Counted from the first letter of the stretch, positions 9,005 through 17,471 are shown. The stretch is DNA of 44,052 nucleotides from Burkholderiales bacterium (GCA_026400155.1 JAPLPO010000024.1:1-44052), one strand, 5' to 3'. Notes: a model not told the origin generated them from the sequence alone. Program-made: numbers and translations.

Positions 9005-9274
9005 ATGGACACCGCCACCGTTGTTGATTTGGGTCGCCAAGCACTTTGGATCACTGTTTTAATTTCTGCACCTTTGCTTGGTGTTGCTTTGTTTGTGGGC
9101 TTGATCATTGGTATTTTGCAAGCCGCCACTTCAATCAATGAAGCAACGCTCAGCTTTATTCCCAAGTTGGCCGCTTTGGCCATTACCTTGGCGGTGGTGG
9201 GTGGGTGGCAGTTAACCACCATGGTGGATTACACGCGCGGTCTTTTCCAGCGCATCCCTGGTCTCTTTACCTGA
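9005..9274 (+). CDS. fliQ: FliQ export gate protein
   Basis: 89-residue, two-helix subunit wrapping the FliP/FliR channel. Two hydrophobic hairpin helices (about 15-38 and 50-75) flank the conserved GILQAATSINEATLSFIPK turn. It ends one base before fliR begins, implying coupled translation. Confidence 0.96.
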   Translation: MDTATVVDLGRQALWITVLISAPLLGVALFVGLIIGILQAATSINEATLSFIPKLAALAITLAVVGGWQLTTMVDYTRGLFQRIPGLFT

Positions 9275-9275
9275 T

Positions 9276-10046
9276 ATGGACATTGCAGTCACCGAACTAA
9301 TGGAGCGCTTTTATGGGCTCCTTTGGCCGATGCTGCGTATCTCGGCCCTGTTGGTGGCTGCGCCTATTTTTTCATTGCGTGCACTCAACTTGCGCATTCG
9401 CATTGTGCTGGCCATGGCCATCACCTGGTTGGTTTACCCCCTGCACGAGTGGCCCGTTATTGACCCTCTCTCACCTGGCGGCCTCCTAGAAATTTGCAAC
9501 CAGCTCATGATTGGTTTGCTCATGGGCCTCATGCTCCAAGTGGTCACTGCGGCCATTGTGCTGGCCGGTCAATCGATTGCCAACGCCATTGGTTTGTCCA
9601 TGGCCACCATGATTGACCCCAACATGGGCAACGTTCCCGTGATTTCACAATTTCTGTTGGTCATGGCCACCCTCATTTTTGTGGGTCTGGGCGGTCATGC
9701 CCTGCTCTTGAATTTGGTGGTGGAAAGCTTCAACACCTTGCCCATTGGCAGCAATCTCATGAGCACTGAAGCCATGAAGCACGTGATTGCCTGGAGCTCC
9801 ATGCTGTTTTTGGGCGCCTTGCTCACAGCCTTGCCGGTCATGGTGGCCTTGCTCTTCATCAACATTGGTTTGGGTGTGGCCACGCGTGCTGCGCCCAGCT
9901 TGAATATTTTTTCCGTCGGATTTCCAGCCATGATTTTTGCTGGTTTTGGCGTGCTCATTCTGGCTTTGCCCAGCATTGGCGCACGCATTCAGTGGCTGTG
10001 GATGCAGGGCTTTTTTCAAGTCCGCGCCTTGGTCGGTATCACTTAA
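9276..10046 (+). CDS. fliR: FliR export gate protein
   Basis: Single-copy channel subunit capping the FliP ring. 256 residues, about six hydrophobic segments, with LRISALLVAAPIFS near the N-terminus and GLSMATMIDPNMG near residue 110, both typical. No ribosome site between fliQ and fliR; coupling is likely. FlhB follows 12 bases later and, unlike in some clostridia, is not fused. Confidence 0.96.
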   Translation: MDIAVTELMERFYGLLWPMLRISALLVAAPIFSLRALNLRIRIVLAMAITWLVYPLHEWPVIDPLSPGGLLEICNQLMIGLLMGLMLQVVTAAIVLAGQSIANAIGLSMATMIDPNMGNVPVISQFLLVMATLIFVGLGGHALLLNLVVESFNTLPIGSNLMSTEAMKHVIAWSSMLFLGALLTALPVMVALLFINIGLGVATRAAPSLNIFSVGFPAMIFAGFGVLILALPSIGARIQWLWMQGFFQVRALVGIT

Positions 10047-10058
10047 GGGAGCGCAAGC

Positions 10059-11207
10059 ATGGCAGAAGAATCTGGCGCTGAAAAAACCGAAGACCCCACG
10101 GCCCGAAAATTACGCAACGCCCGCGAAGAGGGTCAAGTTGCGCGCTCAATCGAGCTGCCTGCCGCAGCGGTCACCATTGGCGCCATCTTGGCTTTGTTCA
10201 TGATGGGTGGCTACTGGCTCTCAAAGGTGGCCGAGCTTTTTGCATCCGGCTTTAAATTTGACCGCAAATCTTTAGACAACCCCGACCTGATGGTCACCAC
10301 CTTTGCGCATCATTTGGGTGAGAGCTTCTTGCTCATCGTGCCTGTGCTGTTGGTCACTGCTGTGTTGGCCATTTTGTCGAGTGGCGCCACGGGTGGCTAT
10401 CTCTTTTCTTTGAAAAGCCTTGCGCCCAAGTTCAGCAAACTGAGTTTGCTGTCAGGCTTTAAGCGCATGTTTGGCACACACGCCGCTGTGGAATTGTTGA
10501 AGGCCATTTTGAAATTCACATTGGTGGCTTCTGTTCTTTGGGCGCTGGTCAGCCGGCAAATGGACCAAATGTTGCAGCTCGGTCAAATGGCCGTCGAACC
10601 TGCTCTGGCTGCAGCCGCCTGGATGATTGGCGAATCGGCCTTGTGGTTGTCTTTGAGCTTATTGGTCATTGCGCTCATTGATGCGCCCTACCAAAAATAT
10701 TCTTTCATCAAGCGCATGCGCATGACCAAGCAAGAGGTCAAAGATGAAATGAAGGACATGGAAGGTAACCCAGAAATTAAGCAGCAAATTCGCAGACGCC
10801 AACGCGAAATGGCCAACAACCGAATGCTTGAAAAAGTCAAAGACGCCGACGTGGTCATTACCAACCCCGAACACTTTGCGGTGGCTCTGTCTTACGATCC
10901 CACCGGTGATGGCGCTCCTATTTTGCTGGCCAAAGGCTCTGACCACATGGCCGCCCGCATTCGCGAAGAAGCTCAAAAGCACGGCGTCGAAATGTTTGCA
11001 GCCCCGCCACTGGCACGTGCGCTTTACTTCAAAACCGAGTTAGACCAACCTGTGCCCGAGGCCTTGTATTTGGCCGTTGCGCAAGTCATTGCCTACGTCT
11101 TTAGCCTGGCTGACGTCAGGCCAGGCGTACCACCCATGGCTAAACCCACCCCCAAAGTCCCTGCCTCCATGCAATTTAATGCAGACGGTAGATTGATGAC
11201 GTCTTAA
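10059..11207 (+). CDS. flhB: FlhB export specificity switch protein (NPEH variant)
   Basis: Membrane protein that switches export from hook to filament substrates after cleaving itself. 382 residues: EKTEDPTARKLRNAREEGQV start, four membrane helices (about 33-55, 90-112, 145-165, 185-207), the conserved linker (RMTKQEVKDEMKDMEG) and the cytoplasmic C-domain. The autocleavage loop is N269-P-E-H272 rather than the common NPTH; Asn and Pro, the residues at the cut, are kept. GGGAG ribosome site. Followed by two unrecognised genes with short gaps. Confidence 0.97.
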   Translation: MAEESGAEKTEDPTARKLRNAREEGQVARSIELPAAAVTIGAILALFMMGGYWLSKVAELFASGFKFDRKSLDNPDLMVTTFAHHLGESFLLIVPVLLVTAVLAILSSGATGGYLFSLKSLAPKFSKLSLLSGFKRMFGTHAAVELLKAILKFTLVASVLWALVSRQMDQMLQLGQMAVEPALAAAAWMIGESALWLSLSLLVIALIDAPYQKYSFIKRMRMTKQEVKDEMKDMEGNPEIKQQIRRRQREMANNRMLEKVKDADVVITNPEHFAVALSYDPTGDGAPILLAKGSDHMAARIREEAQKHGVEMFAAPPLARALYFKTELDQPVPEALYLAVAQVIAYVFSLADVRPGVPPMAKPTPKVPASMQFNADGRLMTS

Positions 11208-11229
11208 TGCAATTAAGTCAGGAAACACC

Positions 11230-11769
11230 ATGAGCGACAAACCCCAATCCAACGAGCCCCTGATCATCAAGAGTGATCGCCCGCACGAAGTCACCATGCC
11301 CGAGGGCACCAATGTGGCTGTGGGCAAAAAGGGGGAAGAAGGTACACCAGCTGTGCGCAAAGTGTTGGCCGACCCCGACCTGCATGCGGTAGAGCATATT
11401 GTGATGGATGCCGGTGTGAGCCAAAAGGCCGAGCAGCTGCACAGCGTGCATGCGCAAGACCCCAATTACAAGGGCTATCAAAGTGCCTCCGAGATGCCCG
11501 ATCGCTTTGTTTCCAATGAAAAAAGCGCTACTGTACCGCCGCCTGTTCGCAAACAGATCGATATCGCCCAACTTGACAGCATCTTGAAGCCTCAAGAGAA
11601 AGCGCTTGGTGTCGATGCTATAGAAAGTCAAGCTGTGGGCGAAGAAATGGCGGCAATGGCTTCAGAGCCCGTCTATGAAGTTGAGCCAGTCATGGACTTC
11701 CCAGCTCGCGTTATCAATATCAAAATCGAGAATGACCAGTTGCGTGCGCGCCTGGACAAGCTTGAGTAA
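11230..11769 (+). CDS. Unrecognised protein in the export operon, short C-terminal coil
   Basis: Not recognised. 179 residues, no signal peptide or membrane segment, rich in Glu, Val, Ala and Pro, probably partly disordered. The last 20 residues (from INIKIENDQLRARLDKLE) have a heptad-like hydrophobic pattern, suggesting a short coiled coil or docking helix. GGAAAC ribosome site; 22 bases after flhB and 11 before the next gene, so very likely co-transcribed with them. Coding style matches neighbours. A cytoplasmic accessory to the export apparatus or partner of the next product is only an inference. Confidence 0.8.
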   Translation: MSDKPQSNEPLIIKSDRPHEVTMPEGTNVAVGKKGEEGTPAVRKVLADPDLHAVEHIVMDAGVSQKAEQLHSVHAQDPNYKGYQSASEMPDRFVSNEKSATVPPPVRKQIDIAQLDSILKPQEKALGVDAIESQAVGEEMAAMASEPVYEVEPVMDFPARVINIKIENDQLRARLDKLE

Positions 11770-11780
11770 AGGAACTCGCA

Positions 11781-12647
11781 ATGAGCACTCAACCCACAAC
11801 TGGCGGACACGATCATGGCCACTCAGACCATGCAGCCTCCCATGCTCAGGCAGACAATGATGAGTTAGAGGGCATCAAAATGGTGGCGCTAGAGTCGGCT
11901 GAGCTGGCCACCCGCTCGGCCAACTTGGCTGTGGGCGCAGGCGAAAACATGAAAAAAGCCACGCACAATCTTGAAGAGCTCATGAAGGTCAACAAGAAAC
12001 AGCACCAAATTATGTTGGGCATTGCAGGCGGCTTGATGTTTATCACGGCCATCATTTTTGGCACATCCATCTTCACTCTGAAGTCACGCATCAATCAAAT
12101 GGACACCATGCTGGCCTCTCTGAGCAAACGCGTTGTGGAGTTGAACGACTCATTGGAAATGGTCGGCTCCGTCAACGAAGGCCTTCAAGCCATGGTGGCC
12201 AAACAAGACGACATCACCAAAATGCAAGGCAGCTTGGAGACCCGCCTGAACGAGGCCATCAAACAATCCGAAAGCGTGCCGGAAAAAACCGCCCAACAAG
12301 TGGGTGAAAAAGGCCAGGCCTTGGCCGCGCAAGTGAAGTCTTTAGAGGGCCGCTTTGTGCAGCAATCGAAAGCTTTGAATGCCCTGGCCAATCAGGTGGG
12401 TGGCCTTCAGGGTGCCGTAGGTGAAACTGGTAGTTTCAAGAAAGAAATGGAAACACTGGCGCGCTTACAAAGGGAACGACAAGCTGCTGAAAATACTGTC
12501 ACGATCAAATCGAACGCCAACGCCAATGCCGCCAACCAAGCCGCACTTGCGGCTGCCAAACAACGCGAGCGCATGGTTCAATATCCACGCGCTCAGCAAG
12601 AAACAACACCTGCGGGTGCCAGTGGCGTCTTGAGTTCCAAACCCTGA
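11781..12647 (+). CDS. Unrecognised membrane-anchored coiled-coil protein with His-rich start
   Basis: Not recognised. 288 residues. A His/Asp-rich N-terminus (GGHDHGHSDHAASH) that could bind metal, a helical stretch (30-72), one membrane helix (about 76-100, from IMLGIAGGLMFITA), then a long Gln/Glu/Lys/Ala-rich region (100-255) with coiled-coil character, and an Ala/Asn-rich tail. Basic residues on the N side of the helix suggest N-in, placing the coil in the periplasm. AAGGAA ribosome site. Last gene of the fliK-flhB operon, convergent with the FleQ-like gene. No family assignment is offered. Confidence 0.8.
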   Translation: MSTQPTTGGHDHGHSDHAASHAQADNDELEGIKMVALESAELATRSANLAVGAGENMKKATHNLEELMKVNKKQHQIMLGIAGGLMFITAIIFGTSIFTLKSRINQMDTMLASLSKRVVELNDSLEMVGSVNEGLQAMVAKQDDITKMQGSLETRLNEAIKQSESVPEKTAQQVGEKGQALAAQVKSLEGRFVQQSKALNALANQVGGLQGAVGETGSFKKEMETLARLQRERQAAENTVTIKSNANANAANQAALAAAKQRERMVQYPRAQQETTPAGASGVLSSKP

Positions 12648-12666
12648 TTTCCAAACCTTGAGCTAG

Positions 12667-12689
12667 CGTGGCTTAGCCCACGTCTTTTT
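12667..12689 (+). terminator. Possible terminator of the fliK-flhB operon
   Basis: CGTGG-CTTAGC-CCACG followed by TCTTTTT, 20 bases past the last gene. The arms are only five bases and overlap the 3' end of the opposing FleQ-like gene, so confidence is modest. Confidence 0.4.
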
Positions 12690-13863
12690 CGAGGTCGTTG
12701 GTGGCAACAGGCAGAGTGCCCTGGCGCAAGTCGTACTTGTTGAGCTTTTCAATCAAGGTGGTGCGCTGCAAATTAAGCAGCCGCGCCGTTTGCGAGACAT
12801 TGCCGTCTGTGCGATTCAAAGCTTGCACAATGAGGTCTCTCTCAATATCGGCCAAGCGGTCTTTCAAGGACAGGCCCTCTGGCGGCAAGCTGGGCAAACC
12901 TTGCGCCAGCATGATGATGTCCTCCACTTCATTGTGCAGGTCCATTGTCAAAGGTGGCGCAGGATTGGCAAAGGGGTTCATCACCTCAGCATTGGCACTT
13001 TGAAGCATGTCTTTGGCACTCAGAGGCGCCACAATTTCGAGGGAATCCGCAATGGGTGTGCTCACGCGCTGGGCCTGCAGCGTGCGCAAACCCTTGGGCA
13101 ACAAGGATGAGGGCACCGTAGCCAAACTCAAAAGTTGGCCACTGAACAGCGTGTTAAAGCGGTCAACCAAGTTGGATAATTCCCGCACATTGCCTGGCCA
13201 CGCATAATCTTTCAGTGCGTCTATAAAGTCTGCAGTGAATGAAATAGGCGTCTGACCTTTGACCGCAAAATGCTCTGCAAAATGGACCAGCAAGGCAGGC
13301 ACATCTTGTGTTCTTTGGCGCAATGCGGGCGTGTTCAAAGGCAGCACATTGAGACGGTAATACAAGTCTTCTCTAAATCGACCCGCTTCTATTTCCGCTT
13401 CCAAATCTCGGTGCGTGGCGGCCACCACCCGCACATCCACCTCTACCGATTTCAAGCCGCCCACAGGATCGACGGTTCGCTCTTGCAACACACGCAAAAG
13501 CTTGACCTGCATATCGAGCGACAAGTCACCAATTTCGTCCAAGAAGATGGTGCCGCCATGGGCCAACTCAAACCGGCCAATTCGATCGGCCATGGCGCCC
13601 GTGAAGGCGCCCTTGCGATGGCCAAACAGCTCACTCTCCAACAAGTCTTTGGGAATGGCCGCACAATTGATGGGGACAAAATTTCCGCCACTTCGGTCGG
13701 ATTGATCGTGCAAGGCCCTGGCCACCAACTCCTTGCCCGTGCCACTTTCACCGGTAATTAAAACCGTGGCGGTGGATGACGCTACGCGTTCAATGAGGTG
13801 GCGGATGGCTTCAGCGCCTGCACTGGCGCCAATAAAGGCTTTGGAAGGACTCTTTTTAGCCAT
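12673..13863 (-). CDS. FleQ/FlrA-type sigma-54 activator lacking the N-terminal domain
   Basis: AAA+ enhancer-binding protein, probably the master activator of sigma-54 flagellar promoters. 396 residues from the ATG (the ORF track uses a TTG five codons earlier). It starts directly at the AAA+ domain: Walker A GESGTGKE near residue 40, RKGAFTGA (sigma-54 contact loop), Walker [12 protein letters not shown], arginine finger region [11 protein letters not shown], then a linker and a Fis-type helix-turn-helix with [11 protein letters not shown], the FleQ hallmark. The FleQ N-terminal receiver-like domain is absent. FleQ residues for cyclic-di-GMP also look changed (see findings). Transcribed alone, divergent from flgP. 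Confidence 0.88.
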   Translation of the reverse strand: MAKKSPSKAFIGASAGAEAIRHLIERVASSTATVLITGESGTGKELVARALHDQSDRSGGNFVPINCAAIPKDLLESELFGHRKGAFTGAMADRIGRFELAHGGTIFLDEIGDLSLDMQVKLLRVLQERTVDPVGGLKSVEVDVRVVAATHRDLEAEIEAGRFREDLYYRLNVLPLNTPALRQRTQDVPALLVHFAEHFAVKGQTPISFTADFIDALKDYAWPGNVRELSNLVDRFNTLFSGQLLSLATVPSSLLPKGLRTLQAQRVSTPIADSLEIVAPLSAKDMLQSANAEVMNPFANPAPPLTMDLHNEVEDIIMLAQGLPSLPPEGLSLKDRLADIERDLIVQALNRTDGNVSQTARLLNLQRTTLIEKLNKYDLRQGTLPVATNDLEKDVG

Positions 13864-13993
13864 GGGCGATGGTTGCAATGATCATGAATTGTCTCAAGAC
13901 AGCACTGTATTGCAATTTTGGTGAAAAATGTCTTAAATGTCGGAAAACCGTCAAGGTGCTTCTCCTTTTCACAACAAGCGGCATCGAAAGCTC

Positions 13994-14020
13994 TCAAGCT
14001 TCTAGAGTTGATGCCGAATC
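13994..14020 (+). promoter_or_regulatory. sigma-28 promoter for flgP-flgT
   Basis: TCAA, 15 bases, GCCGAATC. It matches the -35/-10 layout of four other candidates in this window. It lies 45 bases before the flgP ATG. The ORF-track extension of flgP to 13918 would place this promoter inside the gene, which supports the later start. Confidence 0.7.
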
Positions 14021-14064
14021 AGAGGGTGAAGGACTTCAAGTCCTCCTCTAACAAGGAACTGAAC

Positions 14065-14544
14065 ATGAAACGCATGACCTCACTCTGCTTGGTATTTGGC
14101 TTGGTGGCCCTGACAGGCTGTAAATCTGTCGATTTGGCAATGTTGTCGTCCAACACCAAAGACCAAAACACCATCGTCTCACCGTTGATTGAAAAACGGG
14201 AAACCATCACCGCCACAGGCTATGCGGTGGTTGCTGTGCAAAACCACAGAAACCCGGCGCAGCAGCGTTTGATGGCCATCAGGGCCTCCAAACTCGATGC
14301 CTACCGCAACTTGACCGAGCAGGTCTATGGTCAGCAACTAGATTCCAGCTCTACCGTGGCCGACATGGTGGTGACCAACGATACCTTTCGCACCAAAGTC
14401 GAAGGTGTGATTTATGGCGCTCGTTTGGTCAGCATCACACCCGTGGGCGAAGACACTTACGAAACCACTTTGTCGCTCGACAAAGACGTGGTGCAAGATT
14501 TGCGCATTTTGTTCATGGGTCAGATGGTTTCCAAAGGCCGCTGA
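14065..14544 (+). CDS. flgP: FlgP-like outer-membrane lipoprotein (LPP20 family)
   Basis: Lipoprotein of the type that forms outer-membrane-associated basal-body rings or disks in Vibrio and Campylobacter. 159 residues: lipoprotein signal with lipobox LTGC (Cys near 18), then the LPP20 core (ITATGYAVVAVQNHRNPAQQ, RLMAIRASKLDAYRNLTEQV) and a C-terminal beta segment. The ATG at 14065 has AAGGAA upstream and gives an exact lipoprotein signal; the longer ORF-track start does not. Two bases separate it from the FlgT-like gene. No flgO is visible. Confidence 0.85.
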   Translation: MKRMTSLCLVFGLVALTGCKSVDLAMLSSNTKDQNTIVSPLIEKRETITATGYAVVAVQNHRNPAQQRLMAIRASKLDAYRNLTEQVYGQQLDSSSTVADMVVTNDTFRTKVEGVIYGARLVSITPVGEDTYETTLSLDKDVVQDLRILFMGQMVSKGR

Positions 14545-14546
14545 TC

Positions 14547-15977
14547 ATGCGCTCGGGTTACAAACTCCTTCACGTGAATGCTTTGTGCCTGGCGCTGAGC
14601 GTCGGCATGAGCGTGCAGGTTGCAGCCCAAAGCACGGCGCAAGCGCCCAGCAAAAAGGTGCCGACTGGTGCCATTGCACCTCAAGCGCCTCTCACGCCAC
14701 AAGAGCGCCTGGATGCCATTCGACAAAGTTTGGTGGAAACTTCATTGCAAACTCCCACCCGCGTCTCCACCACAAGCTGGGTGGACTCGCAGGGCAGTTT
14801 GCGTGAAAACAGCAGTTTCAAAAATGGCATGGAAGTTCGAGGCGTCAAGGTCCTGAGATTTGAGCGCGATGAAAACGGCCAAGCCAAGGCCACATTGCAA
14901 TATCCCAGCAACCCAGACGACCCGCCTGCAACACCCAAGCCCAGTGCATCTGATGCTTCTGAGAATAGCGTTCAAGTTGCTGCTCAAAAGCTGCGCGACA
15001 TGGTGACCCAGCTCTGGAGTCCAAGTCAAAACGCAAAGTCCGAAGCAACATCGGCTCTCAAGGTGGCTGCCTGTACGCCACAAGTTGGCGCTCGCATGAA
15101 CCATGTCATTGGCTTGGAGGTTCAAATCGACCCTCTTGCACCTCACTCTTTGTTGCAAACATTGGTGCCCCAGATTCAGGCGCAGTGGGTTCAATCGAAT
15201 ACCCAAAATGGCAAAACCAATGCGTGGCGTGCTGTCAACACCATGACTGACGCGTCCATGGCCAACAGCATGACCGCCTACGAACGGGCGCTGGTGGGCA
15301 ATCGGCCAGAAACACTGCCTTGGCACGCCATTTTGAAAGTGCAGACAGAATCTTTGCCACCCACACCAGTAGAGGCTTATTTAGGCGCCGCCCATCCCTA
15401 CTTCATCATGAAACTGGCTTTTCAATTGGTGAACACCGAAGGTCAGCCTGCTCAGATGGAAGAGGAAGTCACCCTCCAGTTAGCGATAGAGCGCTCATCT
15501 TGGTCGGCGCCCAAGTTAACCGCAGCCAGCGTCTTGAGCATCCAAAAACAACTTCAAAATTGGCGCAATACGGCCCATGATTGGCTCAATTGCCAACCCC
15601 TGAACCCAATAGTCACAGCCGTCAGTGGTCAACAAATTGAAATCAATGCGGGTGCTCTGTCTGGCGTGCGCAAAGGCGATGAATGGCTGATTGCCAATCC
15701 CGCGCAGTTTCCAGCCCAGCTCATCAGCAGAGAGGGCGCGCCGGAAACTTTGTTGGCCATGGTGCAATCGGTTTCACCGCATGGGTCCAAACTCATGGTG
15801 GTGGCTGGCCCAGCACAAGCTGCCCAAACAAACTGGCGCGCCTGGCCCACAGACACCTTGGTGAAAGAGCCCTCTGTGTTGCCTAGCAAGCCACCTGCCA
15901 GTGCAAACAAACAACCTGTCAAAGTCAATGCACGGCCCAACGCTAACGCTCAGGCCAACGCCTCTTTGACACCTTAA
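14547..15977 (+). CDS. flgT: FlgT-like flagellar assembly protein
   Basis: Probable periplasmic ring protein (FlgT forms the H ring of Vibrio polar flagella). 476 residues with a signal peptide (about 1-27, ending VAAQ). The N-terminal part (50-120) resembles the FlgT N-domain: AIRQSLVETSLQ, a strand, then MEVRGVKVLRFERDENGQAK. The C-terminal part (about 358-440) has the SH3-like FlgT-C pattern GQQIEINAGALSGVRKGDEW. The middle is poorly conserved and the last 30 residues are low complexity (Ala/Asn/Pro). Paired with flgP, which strengthens a moderate call. Confidence 0.7.
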   Translation: MRSGYKLLHVNALCLALSVGMSVQVAAQSTAQAPSKKVPTGAIAPQAPLTPQERLDAIRQSLVETSLQTPTRVSTTSWVDSQGSLRENSSFKNGMEVRGVKVLRFERDENGQAKATLQYPSNPDDPPATPKPSASDASENSVQVAAQKLRDMVTQLWSPSQNAKSEATSALKVAACTPQVGARMNHVIGLEVQIDPLAPHSLLQTLVPQIQAQWVQSNTQNGKTNAWRAVNTMTDASMANSMTAYERALVGNRPETLPWHAILKVQTESLPPTPVEAYLGAAHPYFIMKLAFQLVNTEGQPAQMEEEVTLQLAIERSSWSAPKLTAASVLSIQKQLQNWRNTAHDWLNCQPLNPIVTAVSGQQIEINAGALSGVRKGDEWLIANPAQFPAQLISREGAPETLLAMVQSVSPHGSKLMVVAGPAQAAQTNWRAWPTDTLVKEPSVLPSKPPASANKQPVKVNARPNANAQANASLTP

Positions 15978-15996
15978 TGATTGAATTGAGTTTGAC

Positions 15997-16437
15997 ATGA
16001 ACACTTCATCACGCCTTGAATTTAAAAACAGCATCACAGCCTTCTCTTGGCTGCTCTTGGCTGCCATGTCATGTTTCATGGCCACGCCCAGCCGCGCAGC
16101 CGACAAAAGTGCAGACACAACAGAGCTGGTGGCTGTGGCTCAGGTCACTCTGGACCAGAGCATGGCTGTGGACAAACTGGTGCAAAAGTTTTATCCCAAC
16201 AGCCCCATCGCTACCAGCGTGTTGCGCAAAGTCTTGCAAGATGCCAATCCCAAAATCATTTCTGGCAACCCTCAGCAGCGTGTCAAAGCAGGTACCACGC
16301 TGGCTGTTCCCGACCATGGCCACATTGCCGTCGCGGTTTTGACCCCCTTTGCGGCAGCTCATACTGCTAAAGATCCAGACCCCGGCCCCTCAGCTCGCGA
16401 CGCTTCAGTTCGCAAGCCTTGGGTCCGGTTCCCATGA
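15997..16437 (+). CDS. Exported LysM/FimV-N-like small protein
   Basis: 146 residues with a signal peptide (about 1-38, cleavage after SRAA). Residues 50-110 (LDQSMAVDKLVQKFYPNSPI, ANPKIISGNPQQRVKAGTTL) resemble the LysM-like region at the N-terminus of FimV, suggesting peptidoglycan association. The C-terminus is polar with Pro/Asp. The stop overlaps the next ATG (ATGA), so it is translationally coupled to the FliK-like gene. Its role is unknown; a periplasmic accessory to the FlgT ring or rod passage is inference. Confidence 0.7.
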   Translation: MNTSSRLEFKNSITAFSWLLLAAMSCFMATPSRAADKSADTTELVAVAQVTLDQSMAVDKLVQKFYPNSPIATSVLRKVLQDANPKIISGNPQQRVKAGTTLAVPDHGHIAVAVLTPFAAAHTAKDPDPGPSARDASVRKPWVRFP

Positions 16438-17471
16438 TTTCGGTGGCCGACGCACTTGCTGCGCCCGGCCGAATCCCCACCATTTATCTGGAAGGCAAGT
16501 TGCTGCCTTTGCAGGCCAGCACAGCCGCAGAGTTGGGCTTGAAAGACGGGCAAGTGGTTCAGGCTTCCATCAGGCTACAACAAGACCAACCCATGCTCAT
16601 GTTGCAAGGCAAAGCCTTGCCTGCGCCGGGCCTCTTGGCAACCCAAGTGGGAGAGTCCATTTGGTTGCGCGCCCAAGGTGGCAACTTGGTGCCCATCAAC
16701 GCACCGCCCCTTGTGTCGCGCATTGCCAACTTGCTTTACAGGCCCAATGTCAATTCAGTGTTGCCGCAACTTTTTCAGCCAGGCACGCTAGATCAGTTGT
16801 TAAGCCAAGTTCAGCGCCCCGACTTGCAAGCGCAATGGCGAGGCCTGCAACTTTCCATGTCGCAACTCACGCCAGGTACTTTGCAGCAAGCCATGATGGG
16901 CGCCATGGGCGCTGAGGTTTGGATGGCCAGAGGATTGCAACCACCCCAAGACGTCAAGCAATTAATGCGCAAGCTCATTGCCGAGTTGAGTATGGCGCGG
17001 ACCGATGAAGAGCCAGACACAGGCCTTATTGAAAAGCTCACCCGCGCTGTTGACGACGTTGAAGCCCGTCAAGTCCAAGCTGTGCAAGCGCAAGCACAAC
17101 AAGAAGTTTTGTTCAGCATGACCTTGCCCTTTGTGGATGCCAACCCCATTGAACTCACCGTTCGACGCGGCCCGCGCCAAGATGGCGAACAAGCGGTGCT
17201 CACGGTCAATGTGCATTCCAAAACAGAAGACTTGGGTCCTGTTTGGTTAAAGACCCAACTCATGAATGCCCAGCAACTAGAGCTCACCATGTGGGCTGAG
17301 AACGAGTTTGTGGTTGGGCAAGCCCGCTCTAGGTCTTACCTGCTTGGCGATGAATTGCGCGCTGCAGGCCTCAACATGCGCGCCTTCAACGTTGTGCATG
17401 GCGCACGGCCCCCAGAAGCCAGTGACTGGACGCCCTCGGGTCGGGGCCTGGTGGTGGATGTTTCAGCATGA
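16434..17471 (+). CDS. Second FliK-like protein (YlqG-type)
   Basis: 345 residues, start at the ATG of an ATGA overlap (the ORF track uses an upstream TTG). The N-terminal part (10-110) has beta-rich repeats resembling an OB/SH3-like fold (LEGKLLPLQASTAAELGLKD), the middle (110-220) is Gln/Leu-rich and helical, and the C-terminal part (225-345) has the FliK-type Flg_hook pattern: SMTLPFVDANPIELTV, DLGPVWLKTQL, LTMWAENEFV and LRAAGLNMRAFNVVHGARPP. No signal peptide, as expected for a type III substrate or switch partner. It overlaps flhX by four bases, the same arrangement as ylqG-ylqH of Bacillus. Confidence 0.78.
   Translation: MISVADALAAPGRIPTIYLEGKLLPLQASTAAELGLKDGQVVQASIRLQQDQPMLMLQGKALPAPGLLATQVGESIWLRAQGGNLVPINAPPLVSRIANLLYRPNVNSVLPQLFQPGTLDQLLSQVQRPDLQAQWRGLQLSMSQLTPGTLQQAMMGAMGAEVWMARGLQPPQDVKQLMRKLIAELSMARTDEEPDTGLIEKLTRAVDDVEARQVQAVQAQAQQEVLFSMTLPFVDANPIELTVRRGPRQDGEQAVLTVNVHSKTEDLGPVWLKTQLMNAQQLELTMWAENEFVVGQARSRSYLLGDELRAAGLNMRAFNVVHGARPPEASDWTPSGRGLVVDVSA

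Noticed and set aside
13918-14064. N-terminal extension of the FlgP lipoprotein
   Set aside because: The extension contains the sigma-28 promoter and destroys the lipoprotein signal; the ATG at 14065 has a good ribosome site.
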